Part shown: positions 55,038 through 64,000 of the stretch, piece after piece | Layout: every line of letters starts with the position of its first letter | Position numbering within the stretch: position 1 is the stretch's first letter | DNA from: Methanogenium cariaci JCM 10550 | Lineage (GTDB): Archaea; Halobacteriota; Methanomicrobia; Methanomicrobiales; Methanomicrobiaceae | Assembly: GCF_001315945.1 (NCBI RefSeq) | Contig: NZ_BBBG01000002.1 | Coordinates: forward strand, 1-64,000 | Direction: 5' to 3' | Length of the DNA: 64,000 nucleotides | Translations under genes and position numbers: made by a program | The notes under the pieces: model-generated | Database searches by the model: none | What the model saw: the letters and a program-made list of their open reading frames with translations, nothing else | What the model was told of the DNA's origin: nothing

Positions 55038-56134
55038 ATGACAATGAAGGTGAAGGAAAGCACCCGCGGGGGGGTGCTGTATATTCTTGCGGCAGCATTC
55101 TTTTTCGGATCAGCCGCACCCCTCACCAAACTGCTTCTCACCAGTGTCTCACCAGTCACCCTTGCTTCATTGCTCTATATGGGAAGCGGATTATTCTTTG
55201 CCGGAATCTGGCTTGTGCGACGCACCTTTTTTCCAACGAACCATGTCCGTGAGGCCCCGGTTGAACAACGTGACCTGCCGTGGATGGCAGGATCTGCCCT
55301 CTTTGGTTCTGTCCTTGCCACCATTGTGCTGATGATCTCTCTGCAGTATACACCCGCTGCGACTGCAGCGATTCTCCTGGGATTTGAGGCCGTCGCAACG
55401 ACGCTCGTTGCCACCATCGTCTTTCATGAACAGGCGGGCCGCCGGATATGGCTGGCCCTTGCCTGTATCACCATCTCCTGTGTGGTGCTCACCTGGGACC
55501 CGACAAGTCCGTTTGGGTTTTCCCTTGGTGCACTGGGAATCATTCTCACCTGCTTTTTCTGGGGGGGAGCTGACACCAATATATCCCGCCACATCTCCGG
55601 CAAGGATCCGATACAGCTGGTCTCTGTCAAAGGCCTCTCGGGAGGGATTACCCTCGCGGTTATTGCACTCGCCCTCGGGCAGCCTTATCCGGACTTGCCC
55701 CCTCATTCTCGCCGGGATGACCGTGGGTATTCTCGGTTTCGGGGGAATTATGACGATCTGTTTTCTCCGGTCTCTACGGGTCCTGGGTGCCGCACGGGCC
55801 GGTGCACTCTTCTCCACCAACGATATTCGGGGTCATTATCTCCCTGCTGATATTCCATGAACTCCCGAAACAGTTCATCATCGCATTCTTTTTTATGGGA
55901 GCGGGCACCTGGCTCCTGATTTCCGAAAAACATTCCCACCGCCATTTCCATGAGGCACTGCGCCATTCCCACCGCCACTCCCATGACGATCTGCACCATG
56001 ACAGCCACATTCATGGCCCGGAGGTACCCCCCCCGGTGGACAACGACGGATACCACTCCCACCCGCACTGGCACAAACAGGGAGAACACGAGCATCCCCA
56101 CCGGCCTGATTTACATCACAGGCATACGCACTGA
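55038..56134 (+). CDS. DMT (EamA) transporter with histidine-rich tail
   Basis: Ten helices in two EamA repeats are visible (VLYILAAAFFFGSAAPLTKLLL; later FGVIISLLIFHELPKQFIIAF). A cytosolic or exposed C-terminal tail of about 70 residues contains more than twenty His (HSHRHFHEALRHSHRHSHD and HIHGPE, then HSHPHWHKQGEHEHPH). Such tails bind Ni, Co or Zn in other transporters, which suggests a metal-related substrate or metal control. Breaks lie near 55695 and 55825. The start MTMKVKEST at 55038 is chosen because earlier codons are A+T-rich leader. Confidence 0.8.
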
Positions 56135-56215
56135 GGGAAAAAAAGAGAGAAGCTATTTGCTGGAGACAGGAGATCCCGGGAGACAATGGTTTTCAAAAAA
56201 ATCGCACCGGTGAAC

Positions 56216-56599
56216 CTAACCGGTGCGGATCTTTTCTTCCGCCGCCTCCAGCGTATTTTTCAGTTCCACTTCACGAAGCGGTTTCACGATATATCCCAGC
56301 GGATCCATATCCAGTGCCCGGGACCGCATCTTCATATCCGAATATGCAGTGATGAAGATCACCGGCACCGCGAGGGTGTCCCTGAGCATCCGGGCCGCCT
56401 CAATCCCGTCCACCTCTCCTCTCAGACGAATGTCCATGAGTGCGATGTCAGGATGAGTAGTAGAAGCGATAGTCAATGCCTCCGCTGCAGTATCTGCAAC
56501 ACCGCATACCTCATACCCGAGCTTTTTTATCCGGTGCTCAATATCCATCCCGATGATCGCATCGTCTTCAACAACCAGTATCCGCAGGTGTTTTTCCAT
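56216..56599 (-). CDS. Single-domain response regulator
   Basis: This 127-residue CheY-like receiver has LVVEDDAIIG, phosphoacceptor Asp in ALMDIRLRGEVDG, ITAYSD and Lys in VKPLREVEL. It starts two bases after the stop of the upstream histidine kinase, so the two form a pair. No output domain is present. It is intact and free of long G/C runs. Confidence 0.92.
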   Translation of the reverse strand: MEKHLRILVVEDDAIIGMDIEHRIKKLGYEVCGVADTAAEALTIASTTHPDIALMDIRLRGEVDGIEAARMLRDTLAVPVIFITAYSDMKMRSRALDMDPLGYIVKPLREVELKNTLEAAEEKIRTG

Positions 56600-56600
56600 A

Positions 56601-57828
56601 TCAGTACTCCTTTGTCAAAGAACCCGGTTTTTCATTTTGTTCAATAAACTGAATCATATAACCGGTGCCGTTCGTGTTTGAGATCTCCATCGTCCCGTTC
56701 AGCTGACGGTCAACCAGTGTGGAGACCAGCATCAAACCAATGGACTGTTCATCACCCAAACGATATTTGTCATGGATGCCTACGCCATTGTCCTTTACCG
56801 AGACAACAACGCGGTTCCCGTCATCCTTCACAATGGTGAGGGCAATATAGCCCTCACGCCCGTCCGGGAAGGCATGTTTTATCGCATTGGTGACCAGTTC
56901 GGAGATGATGAGACCGAACGAGACCGCAGTGTCAAGACCAATAAGAACTCCCGGGGCATTGACGGAGTAGCGAATCCGATCCTTCGACACCCGATAGGTG
57001 ACAAAGAGAGACTCCACCAGTTCGTTCACATACTCCTCCACCGCGATATGCATGTGGTCAGGGGAATTATGGAGGTTGTCGTGAACCAGGGCAAGGGCCT
57101 CAATTCTGCTTTGTGTCTGCTGTACAATCCGCTGTGCGTCCGGATCTTCCACCTCTGATGTCTGGAGGTTGATGAGGCTCGAGATCACCTGCAGATTATT
57201 TCTGATGCGCTGATGAATCTCGGTTAAGAGCTGTTCTTTCTCTGCAAGGGCATATTTCAGCTCCTGTTCAGTGTGTTTCAGATCCGTGATATTTTCGAGT
57301 ATCACGGTGGCACCCGGCTGCGTCGTCAAAGACTGTGGGAATCATCTTGATCAAAAACGAAAAGTCCTCTCCGTCTGCTTCCCACCAGAGTTCACGGGAG
57401 AGATCCTGGCCGCGAAGCACTTCTTCAAATATATGCGGGTCAATCGCATCGGTCAGCACCGGGAGTTTTCGATCCATAATTGAGGTGCCGACAAGCTCCT
57501 CACGCGGGTAGCCGGAAAAATCAGCGTAATTGTCATTGAGCTGCACAATCTTCAGATTTGCGTCCAGGACAATGATACAGTCGGAAGAGAAGTCAAGCAT
57601 GGCAGATATTGGCACCCGCTGGGAGAGGAAATAGACCTTTGCGACCCCCACAGACCGCATATCAACATGCCCGGAGACAAGAAGCATATTAAGATATTTT
57701 GATACCGAATTCCGGTTCATATTGAGTATCCGTGAGATATCAGTGATGGAAAGCCCCCGTGGTTCATTCTTCAGAAGCTCTTTTACCTTTGAGAGCTCCT
57801 GTTTACTCTCTTCAATTTCCAGTGCCAA
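56601..57828 (-). CDS. HTH-PAS histidine kinase, HisKA_2 type
   Basis: The N-terminal helix-turn-helix (GLSITDISRILNMNRNSVSKYLNML) is unusual for a kinase. A PAS domain follows (DCIIVLDANLKIVQLNDNYADF). After a break near 57320-57330 (joined at PTVFDDA/ATVILENITDLK) come the H-box LTEIHQRIRNNLQVISSLI and the ATPase (ELVTNAIKHAFPD, VKDNGVGI, IGLMLV). There is no membrane helix, so it senses a cytosolic signal. It is cotranscribed with the receiver at 56216. The HTH might mediate dimerisation or DNA contact. Confidence 0.88.
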
Positions 57829-58024
57829 ACCTATCGCTCCCTACGCGTTAGTATTTTTTTTCCTGCTATATAATCCTGTTCTCTTTTGATATGCAATATT
57901 AAATATATATCTCATCTGTTCCCGGATTCTGAAAATAATGCCAAATATTTCCTTTATACGATTTCTGTTCCTTGTCATCAGAATGTATCACGTGCATTTA
58001 ATATGAGAAAACCAATGGATATAT

Positions 58025-60176
58025 ATGGAGGGTACAGAAAGATCCGGAGGATTTTCCCCGGCCGATGACGGATGGCACCTGAATTTCTGGGTTGCAGTCA
58101 TCATCACATTCAGTATCATCTCAGTTGTCATCATTCTCTATGGTATATCCATCGGAGTCACAAACCTGACGCCATATCTCTTTCTCATCCCCATCATCTT
58201 TGTCGCCTATCGCTTTCCTGAACGGGGGGCATCTCATTCTCACTCATTGTCGGAATTCTCAATATGCTCCTTCACTACCCGTTCATCGGTGCACTTGCAG
58301 AACCCTATCTCATCTTTGTCAATTCCATTGTGCTCGTAGGAGCAGGTGTTGCTACATCTCTCCTCTCTGGGGAGGTGAACAAAGAGAAAACTCGATATGA
58401 GGCAATATTTTCCACATCACAGGCAGGAATTCTGCTCATCGAACGCCCAAACCTCACCATCAGTGAAGTGAACAGCCGCCTTGAACGGATGCTTTTCTAC
58501 CATCCGGGTGAACTGCAGGGAGCACACCTCGGCCGTATCTGGAAGAACACAGATGAGATGGAGGCATTCTTTTCTGCCATCGCAGAGGTCAGGTCCGCAT
58601 CAGATGTGGAGACACGATTTCTGCGCAAAGACGGAGACGAAGTTGTGGTACTGCTCTCTGTCGGCAGTGGCTATGGCAAATCCGTCGTGCTCACCGTAAG
58701 CGACATCACCGCTCGCAAAATTGCCGAAAAAGAACGTGAACAGGAACGTCTGCGTTCCCAGACGTATCTCAACACCGCAGGGGGGGTGATGCTCTTTGTT
58801 ATAAAGGCAAACCACAATGTCGCACTTGCAAACCGGCGGGCAGCTGAGGTCCTCGGGCAAAACGAATCGATGATCATCAGCCATAACTGGTTCTCCACCT
58901 TTCTCCCCCCCGAGGGGATCCGTGACGATGAACGCCACCGGTTTAACCAGATACTCACTGGAAAGCCAGTCTCTGATGACTCCTTTGAATATCCGGTCCT
59001 GACACCCCCCCGGGGGAGAGCGGCTTATTGCCGGTCATTTTACCATCCTCCGGGATGAAAACGCTCTTATCAACTCGGTGCTCTACTCAGCGGATGATGT
59101 CACCGAGTCCCGGAGAATGCAGGAGGAGATCCGCATCTCTGAGGCCAACTACCGGACCCTCTTTGAGGTAGGCGGTGCGGCGACCGCAATTCTGAACAAA
59201 GAAGGGATCCTGACCCTCATCAATACCCGGTTTGAACGTCTCAGCGGGTATACCAGGGTAGAGGTGGAAGACCGGATGAACTGGAATGATTTTATCCCCC
59301 CCGGAAAAGTCAGAGGAACAGAAGATGCAAACAGCGAATCTGAAATTCTCAATGCAGAATGGCCACCGGAGACGGAAACCGACCGGGTGCCCGGGATGCA
59401 GCTGTGGGAATCCGAACTGCTGTTTCTGGTTCATGACGGGACATACCGAAATGTGATCTGCTGGACATCACCGATTCCCGGAACAGACCGGTATCTCGCC
59501 TCCATCCTGGATATCACCTCACGCAAGGAAGCAGAGGATGAACTCCGGCAGTCCCTGCAGGAGAAAGAGGTGCTCTTAAAGGAGGTACACCACCGCGTCA
59601 AGAACAATATGCAGGTCATATCGTCTCTCCTCTCTCTGCAGTCAGGATCGATTACCGACCGGAGAGTCTGGAACGCTCCGTGAGAGCCAGAACCGGATCA
59701 AATCGATGGCACTGGTGCATGAATCCCTCTACCAGTCTGAAAACCTCGCATCCATCGACCCGGCAGGATATCTCCGAAACCTGGCGTCCGAGGTAATTTC
59801 CTCATACTCCTTGGAGACCGCCATCACGATGAAGTTCAGCATCACCGTCCACACCATGGACATCGACACCGCTCTCCCCCCCTGTGGCCTTATCGTAAAT
59901 GAACTCGTTTCAAACTCCCTGAAACATGGATTTAAAGACCGAAAAGAGGGAAAAATTACGATCCGGCTGGATGAGACCGATGACGAATATATCCTCTCGG
60001 CCAGCGATGACGGACGTGGCCTGCCCGCAGGCTTTGATATCGCCAGCCTTGACTCGCTGGGCATCAAACTCATCAATGTCCTCACCCGCCAGATGCGGGG
60101 GGGTAGAATAGAGATAGAAAACAAGGCACCGGGTGTTGCGTTTATCTTCCACATTCCCCGAACTGATCCGGCGTAA
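58025..60176 (+). CDS. Membrane PAS-PAS-PAS histidine kinase, HisKA_2 type
   Basis: Three or four N-terminal helices ([35 protein letters not shown]; a third in another frame) are followed by three PAS domains ([52 protein letters not shown]). Then come the H-box [17 protein letters not shown] and ATPase motifs [11 protein letters not shown] and DDGRGLPAG. Breaks lie near 58225 (G7), 59005-59015, and 59655. The corrected product is about 715 residues. It is the largest sensor in a 12-kb signalling region and has no adjacent partner gene on this strand. Confidence 0.85.
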
Positions 60177-60240
60177 CACAGGTAACTGCCCCGACAAACT
60201 CACACACCCATATTGCGTGTGCAAAAAATTGATATGACTT

Positions 60241-60855
60241 TTATCCCTGAAACTGCCTATCGTGCCGGTGTGTATGCACCAAGGCGTTCCAGAAAGAGCA
60301 GGTGGAGACGGAGATCTCCCCCCCCAGTTCAGGGTGAAAGGAGAGTGCCATATGTGGGCCCTGGACAGCACCCACCACATTGTGATCGGCGTAACAGAGC
60401 GGCATCGCATCCGGCCCGACTGAGAGGATGACCGGTGCCCGGATGAAATATCCACGGAAAGGCGGGTTTTCACCGGTTATGGTGACTGACCTCTCGCAGG
60501 AGTCACGCTGGCGGCCGAACGCATTCCTCCCGACGCTGATGTCCATGATGCCAAGCGGTTCGACCCGTGGGTCATCAATTTCCCGGCCGATGAGTACCAG
60601 ACCCGCACAGGTCGCAAAGATGCCGCCCTTGAATGCACGGAGCGGGCCGTACATGTCGTTTTTGTGGAGCAGTCGGGAGATGGTGGTGGACTCCCCCCCC
60701 GGCAGCACAATCGCATCACAGCGGGATATATCCGCCGCCCGGCGGAAGGAAAATACTTCCCCTTCCTGCCCGGATGCTAAGAGGGCCGCCTTAAATGCCG
60801 CGACATGCTCGGAAACATCACCCTGCAGGGCACAGACACCAATATTAATTCCCAC
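60241..60855 (-). CDS. pdxT: Pyridoxal 5'-phosphate synthase glutaminase subunit
   Basis: It supplies ammonia from glutamine to PdxS for vitamin B6 synthesis. The GTG start at 60855 gives [15 protein letters not shown]; the open frame extends upstream without family similarity. Motifs are LPGGESTTI, the nucleophile Cys in ATCAGLVLI and the His-Glu pair in LSFHPEL. The length of about 204 is usual. It overlaps pdxS by 11 bases. The G8 run in LPGGEST needs no correction, unlike most runs in this window, while the one in ELGGEIS adds a Gly. Confidence 0.93.
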   Translation of the reverse strand: MGINIGVCALQGDVSEHVAAFKAALLASGQEGEVFSFRRAADISRCDAIVLPGGESTTISRLLHKNDMYGPLRAFKGGIFATCAGLVLIGREIDDPRVEPLGIMDISVGRNAFGRQRDSCERSVTITGENPPFRGYFIRAPVILSVGPDAMPLCYADHNVVGAVQGPHMALSFHPELGGEISVSTCSFWNALVHTHRHDRQFQG

Positions 60856-61741
60856 GGAACCGGAGCACCTCGTTTTCCGGCAGGGTGTGGATATCAAGGC
60901 CCGGCATCGCATTACCCAGACCGCGGGAGACCTCTGCAATGACGGATGCATCGTCATAGTGATTTACCGCCTCAACAATAGCCCGTGCCATCTCTGCGGG
61001 CGTCTCCGACTTGAAGATACCGGAGCCCACAAAGACACCGTCACAGCCAAGTTGCATCATCATCGCTGCATCACAGGGCGTTGCGATACCGCCTGCAGAG
61101 AAATTCACGACCGGTAGACGGCCACGAACCGCACAGTCCTTCAGGATCTCGAACGGAGCCTCAATAGCCCGTGCACGAGCGGCGATCTCGATATCGTCCA
61201 TACCCTGCAGTTCGTGGATCCCGGATGTGATCGCCCGCATGTGCCGGACTGCCTCCACCACATTGCCAGTGCCAGCCTCGCCTTTGGTCCGGATCATCGC
61301 AGCACCCTCGTTGATACGGCGGCATGCCTCGCCAAGATTGCGTGCACCGCAGACGAAGGGTACCGTGAATGCGCTCTTCACGATGTGATAGTCCTCATCT
61401 GCCGGTGTCAACACCTCAGACTCGTCGATCATGTCAACACCCAGTGCCTCAAGCACCTGTGCCTCAACAAAGTGACCGATACGTGCCTTCCCCATCACCG
61501 GGATGGAGACGGAATCAATTATTTCGGTGACCTTTGCCGGATCTGCCATACGGGCAACGCCGCCGGCCTTGCGGATATCTGACGGAACACGCTCAAGTGA
61601 CATCACTGCAACAGCGCCCGCCTCTTCTGCGATCATTGCCTGTTCTGCATTCACAACATCCATGATGACGCCGCCTTTCTGCATCGCTGCAAAGCCGCGC
61701 TTCACGAGTTCAGTCCCGAACCTGAGCTCTTCAAGTTTCAT
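60845..61741 (-). CDS. pdxS: Pyridoxal 5'-phosphate synthase subunit PdxS
   Basis: This TIM-barrel enzyme forms PLP from ribose 5-phosphate, glyceraldehyde 3-phosphate and ammonia. The 298-residue protein starts [18 protein letters not shown] and contains the catalytic Lys in [16 protein letters not shown]. Later motifs include [16 protein letters not shown] and [14 protein letters not shown]. It has no run of six or more G or C, and its frame is intact. The open frame continues upstream into cbiB sequence, but that extension is an out-of-frame reading of cbiB and not a fusion. Confidence 0.97.
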   Translation of the reverse strand: MKLEELRFGTELVKRGFAAMQKGGVIMDVVNAEQAMIAEEAGAVAVMSLERVPSDIRKAGGVARMADPAKVTEIIDSVSIPVMGKARIGHFVEAQVLEALGVDMIDESEVLTPADEDYHIVKSAFTVPFVCGARNLGEACRRINEGAAMIRTKGEAGTGNVVEAVRHMRAITSGIHELQGMDDIEIAARARAIEAPFEILKDCAVRGRLPVVNFSAGGIATPCDAAMMMQLGCDGVFVGSGIFKSETPAEMARAIVEAVNHYDDASVIAEVSRGLGNAMPGLDIHTLPENEVLRFRGN

Positions 61742-61818
61742 TGTCTTTACGTCTTGTTGTGAAACCGCAATAAATACATGGTCCGGGACAAACCCACATC
61801 CCAGTGACAGGCCCACCT

Positions 61819-62758
61819 TCAGGGAAAAAAGATGGGGGATAAAACACCGGCCGCAAGGAGCACTGCGGTGCAGATGAGGGCGCTGATAACGGTCGCCCCC
61901 CCACGAACCGCAGAGACGATGGCATGCCCGCCCTCCCGGAGGCTCTGTTCCCCCCCATCGCCGATGGTATAGACATTCGGTTTTACAAAGGCAGTCCTCG
62001 TGCCACCTGCAACGAGCGCCATGGTGATACCCCCCCATTATAGCCCGGCCGCAGGTGTGCATCGCGGCGCATACACCGCCAGGCGTCACCGGCACGCCCA
62101 AAGGGAAGAAACCAGAGAAGAAGGCAGAGACCAGCAAATCGTGCGGCAGGTAACAGAGCACATCATCCAGACGGGCCGGAAACCAACCGATATACCGACG
62201 GTGATCGCGGTAACCAAGCATCGCGTCCATCGTGTTTGCGGCCCGGAAGACAGCCGCCCCCCCTGGAAGACCTCCTAGAGTAAACCAGAAGAGAGGACCA
62301 ATAATTGCGTCCGTAAGATTCTCTGCCATCGATTCATAGGCGGCAGAGAGAACTTCTTCATCGCTCAGGGTGCCGGTGTTACGGGAGACAAGCATCTGTA
62401 CCTCATCCCGGCCGCCGCCACGGGAAAGCCCCCCCTGTTCCACAGCTGCGACATGTTCCTCAAGGGACCGCCACCCCACGGTCAGAGAGAGCAGAACCAC
62501 ACCTGCCACGATATAGAAGAGCGGTGGAAAAAAACGTGATACCAGATAGAACGGGATTGCAAAGATAACAACTGTACACAGACAACAGACGACACCATAC
62601 AGACGTTCTGCTGATGGAGAAAAACGGCCGGGCGTGCCCCCCCACCATCCGATGAACTGCCCCCCCAGCCAGGCGGTCGGGTGCCAGCGGTTGGGGGGAT
62701 CACCTGCAACACGATCAGCCGCGAGGGCCGCCCAGATGATCACCGGTTCGAAAACCAT
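61819..62758 (-). CDS. cbiB: Adenosylcobinamide-phosphate synthase CbiB
   Basis: This membrane enzyme attaches the aminopropanol arm in cobamide synthesis. It begins [21 protein letters not shown] and contains HPTAWLG, a helix [15 protein letters not shown], and [18 protein letters not shown] with [24 protein letters not shown]. Breaks lie near the C runs at about 62030-62036, and the correct end is in another frame ([21 protein letters not shown]). Its product uses the cobalt imported by the CbiMNQO system 15 kb away. It overlaps the upstream gene by 19 bases. Confidence 0.9.
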
Positions 62759-63283
62759 GCAACGATGACACCAAGGAAGAGGAGCACGTAGGCGATGAAA
62801 TTATAGATTATTTCTCCCTCCATCAGCCAGAGGCCATAGAGCAGCAGGGAGAGACCGATTGTAACAGCCACCGGGAGAACGGCACCCGGTGAGAAGTGGC
62901 CCACAGCACGCCTGCCATCGTCCAGTTCAGGGAGGTCGGGACTATCGGTGAACGTCTCCTCAACATCCGGGCGCACGACCTCTATTACCGCCTCCTCACT
63001 CCTTGTCCCGTAGCCGACGATCACCTGCAGGGAAAATTCGCCGGAGGGTGCATAATCCCGGATGGGAATGCTGAAATCCTCAGTATCCGGAACATAAATA
63101 TTTGCGTGATAAAATTCTGTGAACGGGGGAGGCATTGATGGCCTTCAGCGTCAGGTGAATCGATGAGCCGTGGTTGACAAACCGGACGACGAGGTCAGTC
63201 CCGGGCTCAACTATTGTCTTTGGCGGTGCGTCAACCGCATTTATCTGTCGCCTGTTCAGATGTATTTCACAGATCTCTGCCAT
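62740..63283 (-). CDS. DUF7524-like membrane protein
   Basis: The N-terminal half is a beta domain opening with [16 protein letters not shown] and [17 protein letters not shown], a pattern seen in halophile and methanogen proteins of the DUF7524 kind. The C-terminal half has two helices ([20 protein letters not shown] and [19 protein letters not shown]). The frame breaks near 63127-63133; the halves join at [18 protein letters not shown]. The beta domain may bind a cofactor or metal at the membrane surface, but no evidence shows this. Confidence 0.6.
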
Positions 63284-63314
63284 ACAGTGCCATTCTCCCC
63301 CCCTATGATGGATA

Positions 63315-63524
63315 TTATTGGTCAGGTGTATTTTCCGGAGGGAGCAGGTTCGGTATCCCCCCCTCTGTTATCGGATAATCAATGCCGCATGCTCCGCACC
63401 GCAAAATGCCGGTGATGATGTCGGTGGCGCCGCTCTCTGTTTCCACCGTCTCAGTTGCAATCAGCTCAAGATCCCCCCCTCTGCAGACCGGACAGCAGAG
63501 AATCTCAATGGTTTCTGTCTTCAT
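63315..63524 (-). CDS. Trm112-like zinc-ribbon protein
   Basis: This 69-residue protein has ILCCPVCRGGDLEL and ILRCGACGIDYPITEGGIPNLLP, the pattern of Trm112/YcaR small proteins that activate methyltransferases acting on tRNA, rRNA and release factor. Two Cys pairs fit zinc. It is four bases from purA and probably cotranscribed. A C-run near 63297-63303 lies just after the stop and another near 63357 adds a residue. Confidence 0.8.
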   Translation of the reverse strand: MKTETIEILCCPVCRGGDLELIATETVETESGATDIITGILRCGACGIDYPITEGGIPNLLPPENTPDQ

Positions 63525-63528
63525 ACTC

Positions 63529-64000
63529 TCACCGGATATCGATGATCTGAGTCATCTCGGGCCCTGTTGATATGAGTTTGACAGGGACACCAATATCCTC
63601 TTCTGCCTGACGGATGAAGGCCAGTGCCTTCTCGGTGAGCTGGCTGTATTCGGTCGCCCCCCCGTAGCATGCTTCATCGACATTGTCGATGCCGGTGATG
63701 GCACCGATGGTGCAGCCGTTGATCATGGCAGAGTAACGGGCCATCTTCCCGTCCCAGCAGCCGATACGGCGTTCGCGGTGGGTGACGGTGCCAAACTCTT
63801 CGATACCGAGGGAATGTGACTCCTCTTTTGTCATCTCGGTTCCGAAGGGCCCTTCGCCGACCCGTGTCGGATAGGCCTTGAATACGACGATCACATCATC
63901 AATGCGGGTCGGGCCGACACCATTGTCGGCTGCAATCTGCGATGCCGAGGTATCCTTGGAGGTGACATAGGGATAGGTTCCCCAATACAGGGATATACCG
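63529..64000 (-). CDS. purA: Adenylosuccinate synthetase, C-terminal part (partial)
   Basis: This catalyses the first committed step from IMP to AMP. The fragment runs off the right edge. It begins with [19 protein letters not shown] and includes [19 protein letters not shown], the arginine-rich [11 protein letters not shown] and KLISTGPEM near the end. This is the short archaeal form. The C7 run at 63658-63664 inserts one Gly (CYGGATEYS). The frame is intact in the visible part. It lies upstream of the Trm112-like gene. Confidence 0.93.
   Translation of the reverse strand, partial: GISLYWGTYPYVTSKDTSASQIAADNGVGPTRIDDVIVVFKAYPTRVGEGPFGTEMTKEESHSLGIEEFGTVTHRERRIGCWDGKMARYSAMINGCTIGAITGIDNVDEACYGGATEYSQLTEKALAFIRQAEEDIGVPVKLISTGPEMTQIIDIR

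Noticed and set aside
60845-62758. A CbiB-PdxS fusion protein of about 637 residues
   Set aside because: The stretch between the two is cbiB read in a wrong frame after a C run. The true cbiB end lies in another frame at 61819, and PdxS has its own normal start at 61741.
1-64000. Phase variation through G/C tracts as the explanation of the long runs
   Set aside because: The runs are in essential genes (tyrS, gap, rio1), in non-coding DNA and inside catalytic motifs, and are not concentrated in surface or modification genes.
1-64000. CRISPR arrays, insertion sequences, prophage or integrated plasmid
   Set aside because: No short regularly spaced repeats, transposase, integrase, capsid or replication genes were recognised.

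Overview
The window is from a methanogenic archaeon, most likely order Methanomicrobiales. The genus cannot be read from the sequence. The evidence is archaeal TyrRS, RIO1 kinase, a Pno1/Dim2-type KH protein, a Hel308-like helicase next to the KEOPS subunit Cgi121, archaeal-type GAPDH and adenylosuccinate synthetase, a DUF2115 protein, CbiMNQO cobalt uptake with CbiB, PdxST, and many PEGA, PKD and beta-helix surface proteins. Three glycine/proline-betaine binding proteins suggest a marine or salt-exposed habitat.

Layout. 0-7 kb: surface proteins (beta-helix; seven-repeat propeller-like plus PEGA) and a bPH2-type membrane protein. 7-11 kb: DUF2115, two small membrane proteins (DnaJ C-terminal-like and zinc ribbon), gap and a VOC protein. 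11-20 kb: a leftward operon of six genes coding for a tubulin/FtsZ-like protein of about 1,090 residues, a membrane GTPase-like P-loop protein, and four membrane, secreted or unknown partners. 20-23 kb: an MCM-like degenerate protein, tyrS and rio1. 23-29.4 kb: a 260-bp tandem repeat and an Opu-type ABC cassette with three binding-protein genes. 29.6-37 kb: KH protein, hel308, cgi121, small proteins, an AEC permease and gpmA. 37-44 kb: PKD and PEGA surface proteins, a PH/zinc-ribbon/Yip1 membrane protein and an RNase III-like protein. 44-47 kb: cbiMN and cbiOQ. 47-60 kb: cyclophilin and a dense group of sensor kinases and response regulators around a HisA-like protein and a His-tailed DMT transporter. 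60-64 kb: pdxT, pdxS, cbiB, two small proteins and purA.

The most striking property of the raw sequence is not a gene. G or C runs of seven or eight bases occur all through it, far more often than A or T runs of that length would suggest. In conserved genes homology implies four or five bases at these sites. The excess usually adds one Pro or Gly codon in frame, but in many genes a run of +1 or +2 breaks the frame. Because the extra residue even falls inside the Walker A loop of CbiO, I treat the runs as probable sequence errors. I annotate broken genes as whole CDSs and give the frameshift positions. Coordinates are outer limits, and protein lengths and residue positions are approximate.

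The best candidate for an undescribed system is the tubulin-like/GTPase membrane operon at 11-20 kb. No tRNA, rRNA, CRISPR array or insertion sequence was recognised.
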